Of a stretch of 64,000 bases of DNA, positions 17,158 through 28,738 are shown piece after piece. The notes below the pieces were generated by a model that made no database searches, had not been told where the DNA came from, and saw only the letters and a list, made by a program, of their open reading frames with translations. Every line of letters starts with the position of its first letter. The stretch's first letter is position 1. Source of the DNA: an uncultured Clostridia bacterium (GTDB taxonomy: Bacteria > Bacillota > Clostridia > Oscillospirales > Ruminococcaceae); the NCBI GenBank assembly GCA_947625125.1, contig CANQNF010000005.1, forward strand, positions 1 to 64,000, given 5' to 3'. Made by a program: the position numbers and the translations under genes.

Positions 17158-18872
17158 AAAAATTCTCAGGGCAAAGATATTCTCCTCGGAAAAGCCTGCC
17201 GAGGAGCAGTTTTCAAGGTTTGAAAAATTTATTAAAAAGCACTACGGGGATTCCGCCGTGCTCGAATGGGTGTACGACGAAACGCTCGAGGACGGGTTTC
17301 GGCTCGAAGCGGGCGACGACGTCTATGACTGGAGCCGCGAGGGCAGGTTAAGACAGCTCAGCGAGGTGCTCTCGTCGGTGGACACCGAGGACTCCGAGAG
17401 AGTCATACCCATGCTCAAGGACGCGGTCGGAAAATGGACTCCTAAGGCTCTCCCCGAGGAGATAGGAACAGTCCTCACCGTCGGCGACGGGGTCGCAACC
17501 GTAAGAGGGCTTTCAAAGTGCGAATACGGCGAGATACTTCTTTTCAGCGGCGGCGTGAGAGGGATGGTGCAGTCTATACAGGAGGGAGTTATAGGCTGCA
17601 TGCTCTTTGACGACGACGGAGAGGTATCTTCCGGCAGCAAGGTCAGAAGAACGAAGATGTCGGCCGGGGTGCCTGTCGGCGAGGGATTTATCGGCAGAGT
17701 CACCGACGCGCTCGGCGTGCCGATAGACGGCAAGGGCGAAATAGAGCCCTCCGACCACCGTCCGATAGAAAGCCCAGCTCCCCCGATTGCCGCAAGACAG
17801 CCTGTCAACAAGCCCCTTAAGACCGGGCTTTTGGCGATAGACGCGATGTTTCCTATCGGCAGGGGCCAGAGAGAGCTTATCATCGGCGACCGCCAGACCG
17901 GAAAGACCGCCATCGCCGTGGACGCGATTTTGAATCAAAAAGGCGAGGACGTCATCTGCATATACGTCGCGATAGGCCAGAAAGCGAGCTCGGTAAGACG
18001 GCTCGTCAAGGTGCTTGAGGACGAGGGAGCGATGTCGTACACGACCGTTATACTTGCTTCGGCAAGCGATTCTGCGCCTATGCAGTATATCGCCCCATAC
18101 GTCGGCTGCACCATGGGCGAATATTTCATGAAACAGGGTAAAGACGTTTTGATTATCTACGACGACCTGTCAAAGCACGCCGTCGCCTACCGCTCATTAA
18201 GCCTTGTTCTGGGCCGCAGCCCCGGGCGCGAGGCATACCCGGGAGACGTTTTCTATCTTCATTCGAGACTTTTGGAGCGCTCGGCTCACCTGTCCGCCGA
18301 AAAGGGCGGAGGAAGCATGACGGCGCTTCCGGTGGTCGAAACGCTTGCGGGAAACGTCTCGGCATACATTCCGACTAACATAATCTCAATAACCGACGGC
18401 CAGATTTTTTTGGACACATCCCTGTTCCGCTCGGGACAAAGGCCTGCCGTCAACGTCGGACTTTCGGTCTCGAGAGTCGGCGGCGACGCGATGACCCCAT
18501 GTCTTAAATCAGCGGCGGGAAGCTTAAGGTTAGAGCTTGCGCAGTACCGAGAGATGAAAGTCTTTACGCAATTTTCCAACTACGTCGACGAGGAGATACA
18601 GAAAAATCTTCGGTTCGGCGAGGTGCTGATGAGCATATTAAAACAGGAGCAGTACCGGCCCTATGCCGAATGGGAGCAGGCCGTGATACTTACGGCGGCG
18701 ATTTCCCACTCTCTTGACAGCCTGCCTGAGGAGCATTTCGAGGAGACCCTGCGGGCGATGTGCCGGGGGTTTGAGATGTCCCGGCCGGACGTCATAGAAA
18801 GAATAAAGACCGGCGCCAAGATGTCCGACGAGGACAAAGAGGCAATTGAGGCATACGCAAAGGCGGGAGAAT

Positions 18873-18889
<17 letters not shown>
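17147..18889 (+). CDS. atpA: F-type ATP synthase subunit alpha with N-terminal delta-like domain
   Basis: The 580-residue protein is about 75 residues longer than normal alpha. Residues 105-580 are standard alpha: EIGTVLTVGDGVATVRGL, Walker A GDRQTGKT and the Arg-finger segment LSVSRVGGDA. Residues about 76-104 correspond to the alpha N-terminal helix. Residues about 1-75, ending EDGFRLEAGDDVYDWSREGR, resemble the C-terminal domain of subunit delta (compare the usual IGGFxxxxGDxxIDxSVRxxLxxL pattern), the part that binds subunit b. The start at 17147 overlaps atpF. No independent atpH occurs in the operon, so the fusion probably replaces delta. Confidence 0.92.
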
Positions 18890-21570
<2,681 letters not shown>

Positions 21571-21612
21571 AACCCTCCCGCCGGCGCAAACGCGCTTGCG
21601 GGGGGTTCTCTG
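21571..21612 (+). terminator. Terminator of the atp operon
   Basis: AACCCTCCCGC pairs with GCGGGGGGTT around a GC-rich loop, followed by a short T-rich stretch. Confidence 0.65.
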
Positions 21613-21625
21613 TTACTGCATCGTC

Positions 21626-21653
21626 TTGACTTTCCTCTTTCATTGAGTATAAT
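21626..21653 (+). promoter_or_regulatory. Promoter of the MATE gene
   Basis: TTGACT (21626-21631), 16-bp spacer, TATAAT (21648-21653), about 30 bp before the likely ATG. Confidence 0.7.
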
Positions 21654-21684
21654 TAAAATAAAATTCCGGAAAAAGAGTGGTCGA

Positions 21685-23054
21685 ATGGATAACACCGAGA
21701 AAATTCAGCTTTTTGAGCGCACGCCTATTCCCAAGGCGGTCATGACCCTGGCGATACCGACGATTTTAAGCTCGCTCGTCATGGTCCTTTACAACCTCGC
21801 CGACACCTACTTCGTCGCTCAGCTCAACGACTCCGTACAAAATTCCGCCGTGACCCTTGCGGCTCCGGTGCTTTTGGCGTTTAATGCAATTAACAATCTT
21901 TTCGGGGTCGGCGCTTCGAGCATGATGAGCCGTGCGCTCGGCAGAAAAGACTACGAGACCGTCTATCAGAGCTCGGCCCTCGGGTTCTACTGCGCGCTGT
22001 TTTCGGCAGCGGGTTTTCGGTTTTCTACACGGCTTTCCGCGTGCCGTTTTTGGGCATTTTAGGCGCTGACGCATTTACGTCGGCCGCAACGTCGGAATAT
22101 TTAAAATGGACGGTCACCTGCGGGGCCGTGCCCTCGATTTTAAACGTCGTCATGGCATATCTCGTAAGAAGCGAGGGGTCGTCCTTGCACGCGAGCATAG
22201 GCACGATGAGCGGCTGCATTATGAACATAATCCTCGACCCGATTTTTATTCTGCCTTGGGGCCTCGGCATGGGCGCCGCGGGCGCGGGTCTCGCGACTTT
22301 TATCTCGAACTGCTTGGCCTGCGGCTACTTCTTCGTCCTGCTTTTTATCAAACGCGGCCGGACGTACGTATGCATAAACCCCAAAAAGCTTAAATTCAAA
22401 AAGTCCATTATTTTGGGCATTTGCGCCGTCGGCATACCTGCCTCGATACAGAATCTTCTCAACGTCACCGGCATGACCGTTTTAAACAATTTTACCGCAG
22501 ACTTCGGCTCTGACGCCGTCGCGGCCATGGGAATATCCCAAAAGCTCAACATGATACCCGTTCAGATAGCGCTCGGTTTTTCTCAGGGCATCATGCCTCT
22601 TGTGGGCTATAATTACGCCTCCGGCGACGTCGGCAGGATGAAAAAAACGATACTCTTTGCGGGAAAAATAATCGCCGCGTTTATGGCTGCGGTCACGGTC
22701 GGCTATTACTTCGGTGCGGGCGCGCTATCCGGGCTGTTCATGGAGAACCCGACGGTCGTTGCGTACGGGACGAGATTTCTGCGAGGGCTGTGTCTTGCAA
22801 TGCCGTTTTTGTGCATGGATTTTTTGGGGGTCGGCGTTTTTCAGTCCTGCGGGCTCGGGAAAAACGCGCTGCTGTTTGCGATACTGCGAAAGATCGTTTT
22901 GGAGATCCCGGCGCTGTTTGTGCTGAATAAACTGTTCCCGCTTTACGGGCTTGCGTATGCGCAGTTTACTGCTGAAATAGTCCTTGCAGCTGCGGCGATA
23001 GCGGTCATGCACGGGATAATAAAAAATCTTGAAAGGGAAAAAGGGAGAGGATAA
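21685..23054 (+). pseudogene. MATE-family efflux transporter, frameshifted
   Basis: A multidrug and toxin extrusion type carrier of 12 membrane helices and about 455 residues. It is split by a 1-base frameshift near 22012-22018. The first part (from ATG 21685, MDNTEKIQLFERTPIPKAVM) reads in one frame to ...FSAAG, and the rest (SVFYTAFRVPFLGILGADAF...) continues in another frame. Adding one T to the TTTT run after GGG restores a full MATE protein. Recognisable parts are LADTYFVAQL, VGASSMMSRALGRKD, GFSQGIMPLVGYNYASG and GVGVFQSCGLG. It is either a real homopolymer mutation or a sequencing error. The rest is undegraded, so the lesion is recent or artefactual. Confidence 0.85.
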
Positions 23055-23093
23055 AAAAGAGGAGCGAAGATGGTGAAAAGTATAGACAAAAAG

Positions 23094-23121
23094 CAGACCG
23101 GAAAACCGGTCTGATTTTTTG
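23094..23121 (+). terminator. Bidirectional terminator
   Basis: CAGACCGG-AAAA-CCGGTCTG followed by ATTTTTTG on the plus strand. The minus strand also ends in T-rich sequence, so it serves both convergent genes. Confidence 0.8.
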
Positions 23122-23142
23122 TTTTATAAATAAATTTAAAAT

Positions 23143-23664
23143 TCACACTCCGTCCCCTGCTTTTTCTCGCTCCTCCCTCTGCTCGCGCCAGAGGTCTTTG
23201 GGGCCGAACGGGCATAGAAACCGGCCGCGGTCGTCGATGTAGGAGTACAGGTTCACCTCACTGCAATTGCTCCCGCCGAAGCCGTCCTCATCCTCAAAAT
23301 ATCTTCCGTCGGGCTGGAGGCACCACTCAAAGACCGCCCTGCCGTTAAAAAAGCCGCCGACGCTCGTCCGAAAAAGCGTTCTCTTCGCAAACGGGACCTC
23401 GGTCAGAAGCCCTCTCCACGGGCCCTCGACGACTCCCGGAAAATCGATAAAATACCCTTTTTCGTCGGTTATCGGCGCATGGATGCCAAGCTTCGGATTG
23501 TGAAGCGTCAGCGACGTCTCGGTATAGCCTCCGTAACCGTTATAGATATGGTCGTAGGTCAGCACGATACCGTCGCCGAGTTCTTCCCGGCCGCTTCCGT
23601 ATTCTGACAGCCCGTTTTCTTCGGCGGGCTTTTTTCCGAACAGTTTTTTTAACATTTCAAGCAT
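23143..23664 (-). CDS. Hypothetical cytoplasmic protein, 173 aa
   Basis: I do not recognise a family. The protein has a short basic N-terminus (MLEMLKKLFGKK), no signal peptide and no membrane segment. It is rich in aromatic residues and glycine (TYDHIYNGYGGYTETSLTL, GVVEGPWRGLL) and has a charged C-terminus. It lies 16 bp downstream of the lipoprotein gene on the same strand and probably shares its transcript. The usual ribosome site is weak (AGCGAGCGAGG upstream). Confidence 0.65.
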   Translation of the reverse strand: MLEMLKKLFGKKPAEENGLSEYGSGREELGDGIVLTYDHIYNGYGGYTETSLTLHNPKLGIHAPITDEKGYFIDFPGVVEGPWRGLLTEVPFAKRTLFRTSVGGFFNGRAVFEWCLQPDGRYFEDEDGFGGSNCSEVNLYSYIDDRGRFLCPFGPKDLWREQREEREKAGDGV

Positions 23665-23680
23665 GCCTCGCTCGCTCCTT

Positions 23681-24844
23681 TTACTTCACGAATTTTTCGG
23701 GATAGTCTGCTATATCCTCCAAAAACGCCGGTTTCATTATTCCCGGGCAGGCGTTTGCCGTAAATTCGTCCTCTCCTCGGCGCATGCTGCTGACGCTGTA
23801 ATCTGTCCTTAAGAATTCAAGTCCGCCGTCCGACGGTATGAGACTGAAATAATAATAATCTTCATTGCCGTAGAAGTCGCGCTTTGTCATGTTCAGGTTT
23901 ATAAGGCCGTTGCCCCTGTATAAAATGCCCGAAACAAAACAGCCGTTTTCTTCGGCAAGCTCCAAAAAATGCCCGGCGTTTTCATAACTTAAAAATTCTT
24001 CCTCGGTTATTTCTATGCCGCCGTATTCTCGGAATTCTTCGCCGTTCCAGTAGAGGTAATAGGTCTTCCATGTGTGGCCGCTGGTGGCGTGTTCGTCGGC
24101 AAAATAGCCCATGTCGTAGTCGCTTCCGTTGACGATGGTGAAGTCGTCGGAGAGCCCCACTCTCTCAAGGTCCTGGCCGCGCTGTGAGATGTCCTGTTCA
24201 TACCATTTTCCGTCTTTCACGCCGTAGACGTATGCGCTCTCCCCGGTGGTAAAGACGTGCCAGACCCGGTAAAACTTTCTATCTCCCATGTCAAAAACCG
24301 GGTACCGGTCGGGCGCCAAATAATATGTTTCATCGTTTATTTTCTCTGCGCCGTTTTCTGTCACAAAATATATGTCGCCAGCGGATTCATAGCCCGTAAA
24401 CCTGCCCAAAACGGCAAACGCCTCGTATTTTCCGTCGAGGTCGAAGTCGTCGGCGACAAAGTCGTAGAGCTTTTTTTCGGGGTCGGCGGCGTCCCTGAGC
24501 AGGATTTCGGCAAGCGGTCGGGCATTCTCGTCGATGTTATACATGTATACAAAGTCCTCGTCGTCGAGGTCGGACGGCTCGGAAAACGGGTACCCCGGGT
24601 CGGAGTATTCCTGCCCGGTCGACTCTTCGTCCGACGTCTCGGCCGGAGCGGCCGTGGTCAAAACAGTGGTCGAGGCAGATGTTGACGTAGATGTAGATGC
24701 AGACGTCGAGGTCAGGGTCTCGGCAGCAGTGGCCGGGGAGGTCTCAGAAGCGGTCGTTTCGGCCGGGGAGATCTCGCCGGGAGCCCTGGCCGCGCATCCC
24801 GAAAGCAAAAGACAAATTAAAAGGGTAAAAATTATGGGTCTCAT
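23681..24844 (-). CDS. Lipoprotein with a Thr/Ser-rich stalk, function unknown
   Basis: The N-terminus MRPIIFTLLICLLLSGC is a lipoprotein signal with lipobox LSGC. Residues about 20-75 are Thr/Ser/Ala-rich with alternating STS repeats, probably a stalk across the cell wall. The remainder (about 90-387) is a folded outer domain rich in acidic and aromatic residues, with phrases such as FVADDFDLDGKYEAFAVLGR that recall calcium-type or VCBS-like motifs in other lipoproteins. No enzymatic motif was identified. Confidence 0.75.
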   Translation of the reverse strand: MRPIIFTLLICLLLSGCAARAPGEISPAETTASETSPATAAETLTSTSASTSTSTSASTTVLTTAAPAETSDEESTGQEYSDPGYPFSEPSDLDDEDFVYMYNIDENARPLAEILLRDAADPEKKLYDFVADDFDLDGKYEAFAVLGRFTGYESAGDIYFVTENGAEKINDETYYLAPDRYPVFDMGDRKFYRVWHVFTTGESAYVYGVKDGKWYEQDISQRGQDLERVGLSDDFTIVNGSDYDMGYFADEHATSGHTWKTYYLYWNGEEFREYGGIEITEEEFLSYENAGHFLELAEENGCFVSGILYRGNGLINLNMTKRDFYGNEDYYYFSLIPSDGGLEFLRTDYSVSSMRRGEDEFTANACPGIMKPAFLEDIADYPEKFVK

Positions 24845-24895
24845 ATTATCACGCTCGTTTCGTGGGCGACGCGTCGCCGGTATGGGGGTATAGAA

Positions 24896-24999
24896 TTTGT
24901 GCTATAATTAGCCATCTTTTGCGGTTTCCGACGAAGCCGGGGAGCAAAAGGGCGACTTAAAATAATTTATAATAATCGCTTGCGATTATTATAGCACAT
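24896..24999 (+). repeat. Palindromic dispersed element, copy A
   Basis: About 100 bp bounded by TTGTGCTATAAT and its inverted end ATTATAGCACA. Inside are two hairpins: GCCATCTTTTGC/GCAAAAGGGC enclosing CCGACGAAGCCGGG, and AATAATCG-CTTG-CGATTATT. Related copies occur at 47.0 and 59.8 kb. It lies between the lipoprotein and the AI-2E transporter. The rest of 24845-25087 is AT-rich with no gene. Confidence 0.85.
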
Positions 25000-25087
25000 A
25001 TTTAGTCCAAAAAAAAGACCTTATTTTAAATTTGGGGAAATTTTTTTACCGCATGCCCTTAAACAGATAATTTTTTTCTCTCACCAC

Positions 25088-25116
25088 TGGACATTTCCGC
25101 CGTTTGGGTGTATAAT
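25088..25116 (+). promoter_or_regulatory. Promoter of the AI-2E transporter operon
   Basis: TGGACA (25088-25093), 17-bp spacer, TATAAT (25111-25116), 35 bp upstream of the ATG. Confidence 0.65.
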
Positions 25117-25150
25117 AAATATATCTGTTATCTTTAAAAGGAGATATGAT

Positions 25151-26401
25151 ATGAAGCTTTTGCCGAATAAAAAATACAACGTCATCCTAAAATACGTTGT
25201 AGTCGCGATAATAATAGCGCTGCTTTTGGTCCTCATGATGTTTCGGTGGGAGACGGTAAAGAGCGTTACTTCCTATATTCTGGAAATTTTCGAGCCGGTC
25301 ATCTGGGGAGCGGTCTGCGCGTTTATCATGAATCCGATAATGACCTCGACGGAAAAATTCCTGCAAAGATTTATCTTCCGCAAAAAGCCGAGGCCGAAGC
25401 TCTGCCGGGCGATAGGCGTAGTCGTGGCGACGCTTGTGTTCATCGCCGTCATCGCCATGATAATCCTCTCGGTAATCCCGGAAATAATCTCAGCGTTCCC
25501 GGGGATATACGAGGGCATAAGATACGAGCTGCTGCCGGGGATAGGAAGATGGGCGGACAAGGTCCTCGCCGACAATCCCTCGGTGCAGGAGATAGTCAAC
25601 GAACAGCTGTCAGACTTCGGGTCTACGCTGCAAAAGCTTCTTTCAAACGTCGTTCCGCAGCTGCAAAACTTCCTTACGAGCCTGTTCGATTTTGCAAATT
25701 CAGTCAAGAATTTCGTATTCGGAATAATTATCGCCATATACTTCTTATTGAGCAAAGAAAGTTTACAGGTACAGGCCAAGAAGCTTATCGTCGCAAACTT
25801 CAAGGAGGACACCTACAGAAATATTTTCAAGGTCACGTCAAACACCAACGACAAGCTTTTGAGCTTTATCTACGGTAAAGTCATAGACTCCGTAATAATC
25901 GGCATACTCTGCGGGATAGGGATGACGATTTTAAGGATGCCGTATGTGATGATAATATCTATAATTGTCGGCATCACGAATATCATCCCCATCTTCGGGC
26001 CGTTCATAGGCGCCGTACCGGGGACGGTGCTCGTTTTGATCGCCGAACCGAAAAAGGCGATATGGTTTATAGTGTTCATAATCGTTTTGCAGCAGCTTGA
26101 CGGAAACATCATAGGGCCGAAGATACTCGGGTCGAAGATAGGACTGTCGCCGTTTTGGATGCTGTTTTCAATTATCATATTCGGCTCGATGTTCGGCATA
26201 GTCGGAATGATAGTCGGGGTGCCGCTGTTCGCGGTGGCGTACGACCTCCTCACATCCTATGTCGACGCAAGACTCAAAGAAAAGAATATGCCGACGGACG
26301 ACGAATACTACAGCATGGACAGCACCAAGATAGGAAAGGTGCTCACCGAAACGGAGTCCGAGTCGCCGCCGATAGAACTGGAGGATAGTAAAAATGACTG
26401 A
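25151..26401 (+). CDS. AI-2E family (PerM-like) membrane transporter
   Basis: A 416-residue membrane protein with about eight hydrophobic segments. It matches the AI-2E exporter/PerM superfamily, with the conserved central region FVFGIIIAIYFLLSKE and the C-terminal block GITNIIPIFGPFIGAVPGTVL ... LDGNIIGPKILG. Members export autoinducer-2, sodium/proton or unknown substrates, so the substrate here is open. It starts at 25151 after AAAAGGAG. The C-terminal tail is hydrophilic and cytoplasmic. The hydrolase-like gene overlaps its stop by 8 bp, implying a coupled function. Confidence 0.88.
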   Translation: MKLLPNKKYNVILKYVVVAIIIALLLVLMMFRWETVKSVTSYILEIFEPVIWGAVCAFIMNPIMTSTEKFLQRFIFRKKPRPKLCRAIGVVVATLVFIAVIAMIILSVIPEIISAFPGIYEGIRYELLPGIGRWADKVLADNPSVQEIVNEQLSDFGSTLQKLLSNVVPQLQNFLTSLFDFANSVKNFVFGIIIAIYFLLSKESLQVQAKKLIVANFKEDTYRNIFKVTSNTNDKLLSFIYGKVIDSVIIGILCGIGMTILRMPYVMIISIIVGITNIIPIFGPFIGAVPGTVLVLIAEPKKAIWFIVFIIVLQQLDGNIIGPKILGSKIGLSPFWMLFSIIIFGSMFGIVGMIVGVPLFAVAYDLLTSYVDARLKEKNMPTDDEYYSMDSTKIGKVLTETESESPPIELEDSKND

Positions 26402-27515
26402 CAGCCTTATAAGAAAGATAGTTATAGCTCTTCTTACCGTCGTGATAGTCTTGGCGCTGTTCTCGGCGGGAGCTATGATTTACATTTTCCCGCAGCTTGA
26501 CGGGCTTTTCGCAAGACGGGATAAGCCGCAGTATTTCCTCGGGCTCGACTATGAGGAATACAGAATGACCTACCCGAGAGAGGAATTTACGCTTGAATCA
26601 TCAAAGAGCGAGATACAGTGCTACAGATACGGCGCGGGAAAGCCGGACGGGCTCGTTGTCATGGCCCCCGGCATAGGCCAGGGCGGAGATTCCATGATAC
26701 CCGAGATGATGAGATTCGTAAACGCCGGCTATCAGGTGGTGACGTTCGACCCGACCGGCGTGTGGGGTTCGGAGGGAGATTCTCAGATAGGTCTTACTCA
26801 GGAATATCTCGACCTCGACGCGGTGCTTGACTGGGTGGAATCGAGGGAGGAATTCGAGGATCTATCGGTTTATCTGTACGGATTTGCAAGCGGAGGATAT
26901 GCGGCCGCAGCAATGCTCGGGAGCGAGCACTACATAACAGCGGCAGTAGCCGTTTCGGCGTTTGACAATCCTACCGATATTATCGACGAATGGACACAGA
27001 CCTCGCTCGGGATTCTTGCCGGAAGAATGGCGAGGCCCTATATCACGCTCTATAATTTCTTTAAGTTCGGGACAAAGGGGAACATCTCGGCGACGGATTC
27101 CATAAATTCCTGCAACACTCCGATACTTATTTTCCACGGAAACGACGACGGCACCGTAAGCTACGGCTCGTCCTCCATCATCTCGCATCAGGGGGAGATA
27201 ACTAACCCGTTCGCGCAGTTCGTGACCTGCTCGGAGATGGGTCAGAACGACCACGGGACGGTGTTCCTATCAAGGGGTTCCGTCGAGCAGAGGATGAAGT
27301 GCCAGCAGGCCTTAAGAGAGCTTTCTTCTCAGTACGGCGGGGTCGTCCCGCAGGACGCCGAGAAAGAATTCTACGACGGGCTCGACTATGAGCGCCTAAA
27401 CAGGCTCGACGACACGTTCTTTGAGACCGTCATCAATTTCTTTGAAAACAATCAGCGCGAAGCCGACCTTATAAAACAGCTTCTCAAGGACTATGAGGCT
27501 TCGCAGGCCGAATAA
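26394..27515 (+). CDS. Membrane-anchored alpha/beta-hydrolase-like protein with altered nucleophile
   Basis: The 373 residues begin with a membrane anchor (about 7-35) followed by an extracellular alpha/beta hydrolase fold: VVMAPGIGQGG, FDPTGVWGSEGDS, the nucleophile elbow LYGFASGGYAA, ILIFHGNDDGTV (acid) and MGQNDHGTVF (His). In active family members the elbow is GxSxG. Here the central residue is Ala (G-F-A-S-G), so the normal nucleophile is missing. It could use the neighbouring Ser, or be a binding protein. It is translationally coupled to the AI-2E-type transporter. Confidence 0.8.
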   Translation: MTDSLIRKIVIALLTVVIVLALFSAGAMIYIFPQLDGLFARRDKPQYFLGLDYEEYRMTYPREEFTLESSKSEIQCYRYGAGKPDGLVVMAPGIGQGGDSMIPEMMRFVNAGYQVVTFDPTGVWGSEGDSQIGLTQEYLDLDAVLDWVESREEFEDLSVYLYGFASGGYAAAAMLGSEHYITAAVAVSAFDNPTDIIDEWTQTSLGILAGRMARPYITLYNFFKFGTKGNISATDSINSCNTPILIFHGNDDGTVSYGSSSIISHQGEITNPFAQFVTCSEMGQNDHGTVFLSRGSVEQRMKCQQALRELSSQYGGVVPQDAEKEFYDGLDYERLNRLDDTFFETVINFFENNQREADLIKQLLKDYEASQAE

Positions 27516-27554
27516 GGCGAAAGTCAAAAACGACAGTATAATGGGAGCATGACG

Positions 27555-28229
27555 ATGAAGAAAATTTTAAGATCATTGGCAGTCCTGCTGGCGGCGCTTA
27601 CGCTGGTGTTTTCGCTGGCCGGCTGCGGGAATGCGTATGAGTCGCCGTATGAGGACTACGAGTATGACGGCGGGCATGCCGAGACCGTGGGCACTGCGCC
27701 CAAAGCCCGGACGGAAGCCGTGACCGAACCGGAAGAAACGGCCGGATCGGAGACGGAGACGTCTTACGAAACAACTGCCGCCGAAAAAACGGAAGCCGAG
27801 ACCACCGCCCTGCCGGAGGCCGAACCGCAGGAAACAACTGCAAAAGAAAAATACGTTCCCGAGTACGGGGAGTATTATTATGACGTGGAAAACGTCGTCC
27901 TGTACCTTATAGAGTACGGGGAGCTGCCGCCCAACTACATCACAAAGGACGAGGCGAGAGACCTCGGCTGGGACGGGGGTTCCGTCGAGGATTACAAGGA
28001 CGGGGCCGCGATAGGCGGCGACCGCTTCGGAAATTATGAGGGACAGCTGCCCGAGAAAAAGGGCGTGAAATACACCGAATGCGATATCGACACCGACGGC
28101 TACTATTCGAGGGGTTCGCGCAGGCTGGTCTACTCAAACGACGGGCATTTTTACTACACGGGCGACCACTATGAGACCTTTAAAGAGGTCTTTGTGGATG
28201 AAAACAACAACGTTACGATAGAGGGTTAA
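27555..28229 (+). CDS. Barnase-family ribonuclease lipoprotein
   Basis: A guanyl-specific ribonuclease. The N-terminus is a lipoprotein signal (LVFSLAGC), residues about 20-95 are a Glu/Thr-rich stalk, and residues about 100-224 are a barnase domain. It keeps the three catalytic residues: Glu in YTECDI, Arg in SRRLVYSND and His in TGDHYETF. LPPNYITKDEARDLGW and IGGDRFGNYEGQLP are also diagnostic. The ATG at 27555 fits the GGGAG site better than the one at 27549. The barstar-like inhibitor gene follows 2 bp later. Surface anchoring, instead of release, is unusual for this family. Confidence 0.92.
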   Translation: MKKILRSLAVLLAALTLVFSLAGCGNAYESPYEDYEYDGGHAETVGTAPKARTEAVTEPEETAGSETETSYETTAAEKTEAETTALPEAEPQETTAKEKYVPEYGEYYYDVENVVLYLIEYGELPPNYITKDEARDLGWDGGSVEDYKDGAAIGGDRFGNYEGQLPEKKGVKYTECDIDTDGYYSRGSRRLVYSNDGHFYYTGDHYETFKEVFVDENNNVTIEG

Positions 28230-28231
28230 AT

Positions 28232-28480
28232 ATGGAAATTGTTCTTGACGCGCTAAAGCTTTTGAACCGCTCCGACGCGCACGATTATCTCAAGGAAGCG
28301 CTTAAGCTCCCGGAATATTACGGAAAAAATCTTGACGCGCTGCACGACTGCCTCACCGAAAAGCGTGGAAGCGTGACGTTTATCAACGCCGAATCGCTCA
28401 GGGAGAGCTATACCTATGGGGCGAGGGTGCTAAAGGTGTTTAACGATTCCGGGTGGGAGGTAAGGCTGAGGGAGGGGTGA
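28232..28480 (+). CDS. Barstar-family ribonuclease inhibitor
   Basis: An 82-residue cytoplasmic inhibitor. LKLPEYYGKNLDALHDCLTE is the barstar signature: the Tyr-Tyr-Gly-Lys-Asn-Leu-Asp-Ala-Leu segment inserts into the ribonuclease active site. It protects the cell from the ribonuclease encoded directly upstream before that protein is exported. The two are certainly co-transcribed. Confidence 0.93.
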   Translation: MEIVLDALKLLNRSDAHDYLKEALKLPEYYGKNLDALHDCLTEKRGSVTFINAESLRESYTYGARVLKVFNDSGWEVRLREG

Positions 28481-28522
28481 GCGGTTTTATTCTTACTAAG
28501 GTAGTTGGGAAAATATTCAGAG

Positions 28523-28563
28523 AAAAAGCATATCGCTCCTGACGGAGGGGATATGCTTTTATT
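28523..28563 (+). terminator. Terminator after barnase-barstar
   Basis: AAAAGCATATC...CTCC and GGAG...GATATGCTTTT form a long stem ending in a T-run. The rest of 28564-28657 has no gene. Confidence 0.8.
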
Positions 28564-28657
28564 GTTCTCAATTTTCAGAATGCCTCCTCCTTTACCATAT
28601 CCACCGCCCTTTAATATTAACTCTACTCCCCTCCCCCATCTTTTTCCTCTACCCCCC

Positions 28658-28686
28658 TTGCACTTTTATTCGCAATATGCTATAAT
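28658..28686 (+). promoter_or_regulatory. Promoter of the 28.7-kb hybrid kinase
   Basis: TTGCAC (28658-28663), 17-bp spacer, TATAAT (28681-28686). Confidence 0.75.
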
Positions 28687-28738
28687 ACCAATGGCTATTA
28701 AATTTTAACAATAATTATTAACTTTTCAAGGAGTCGAC

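Noticed and set aside
28505-28708. Short proline-rich frame after barstar
   Set aside because: It spans the terminator and the next promoter, and has pyrimidine-driven composition with no ribosome site.
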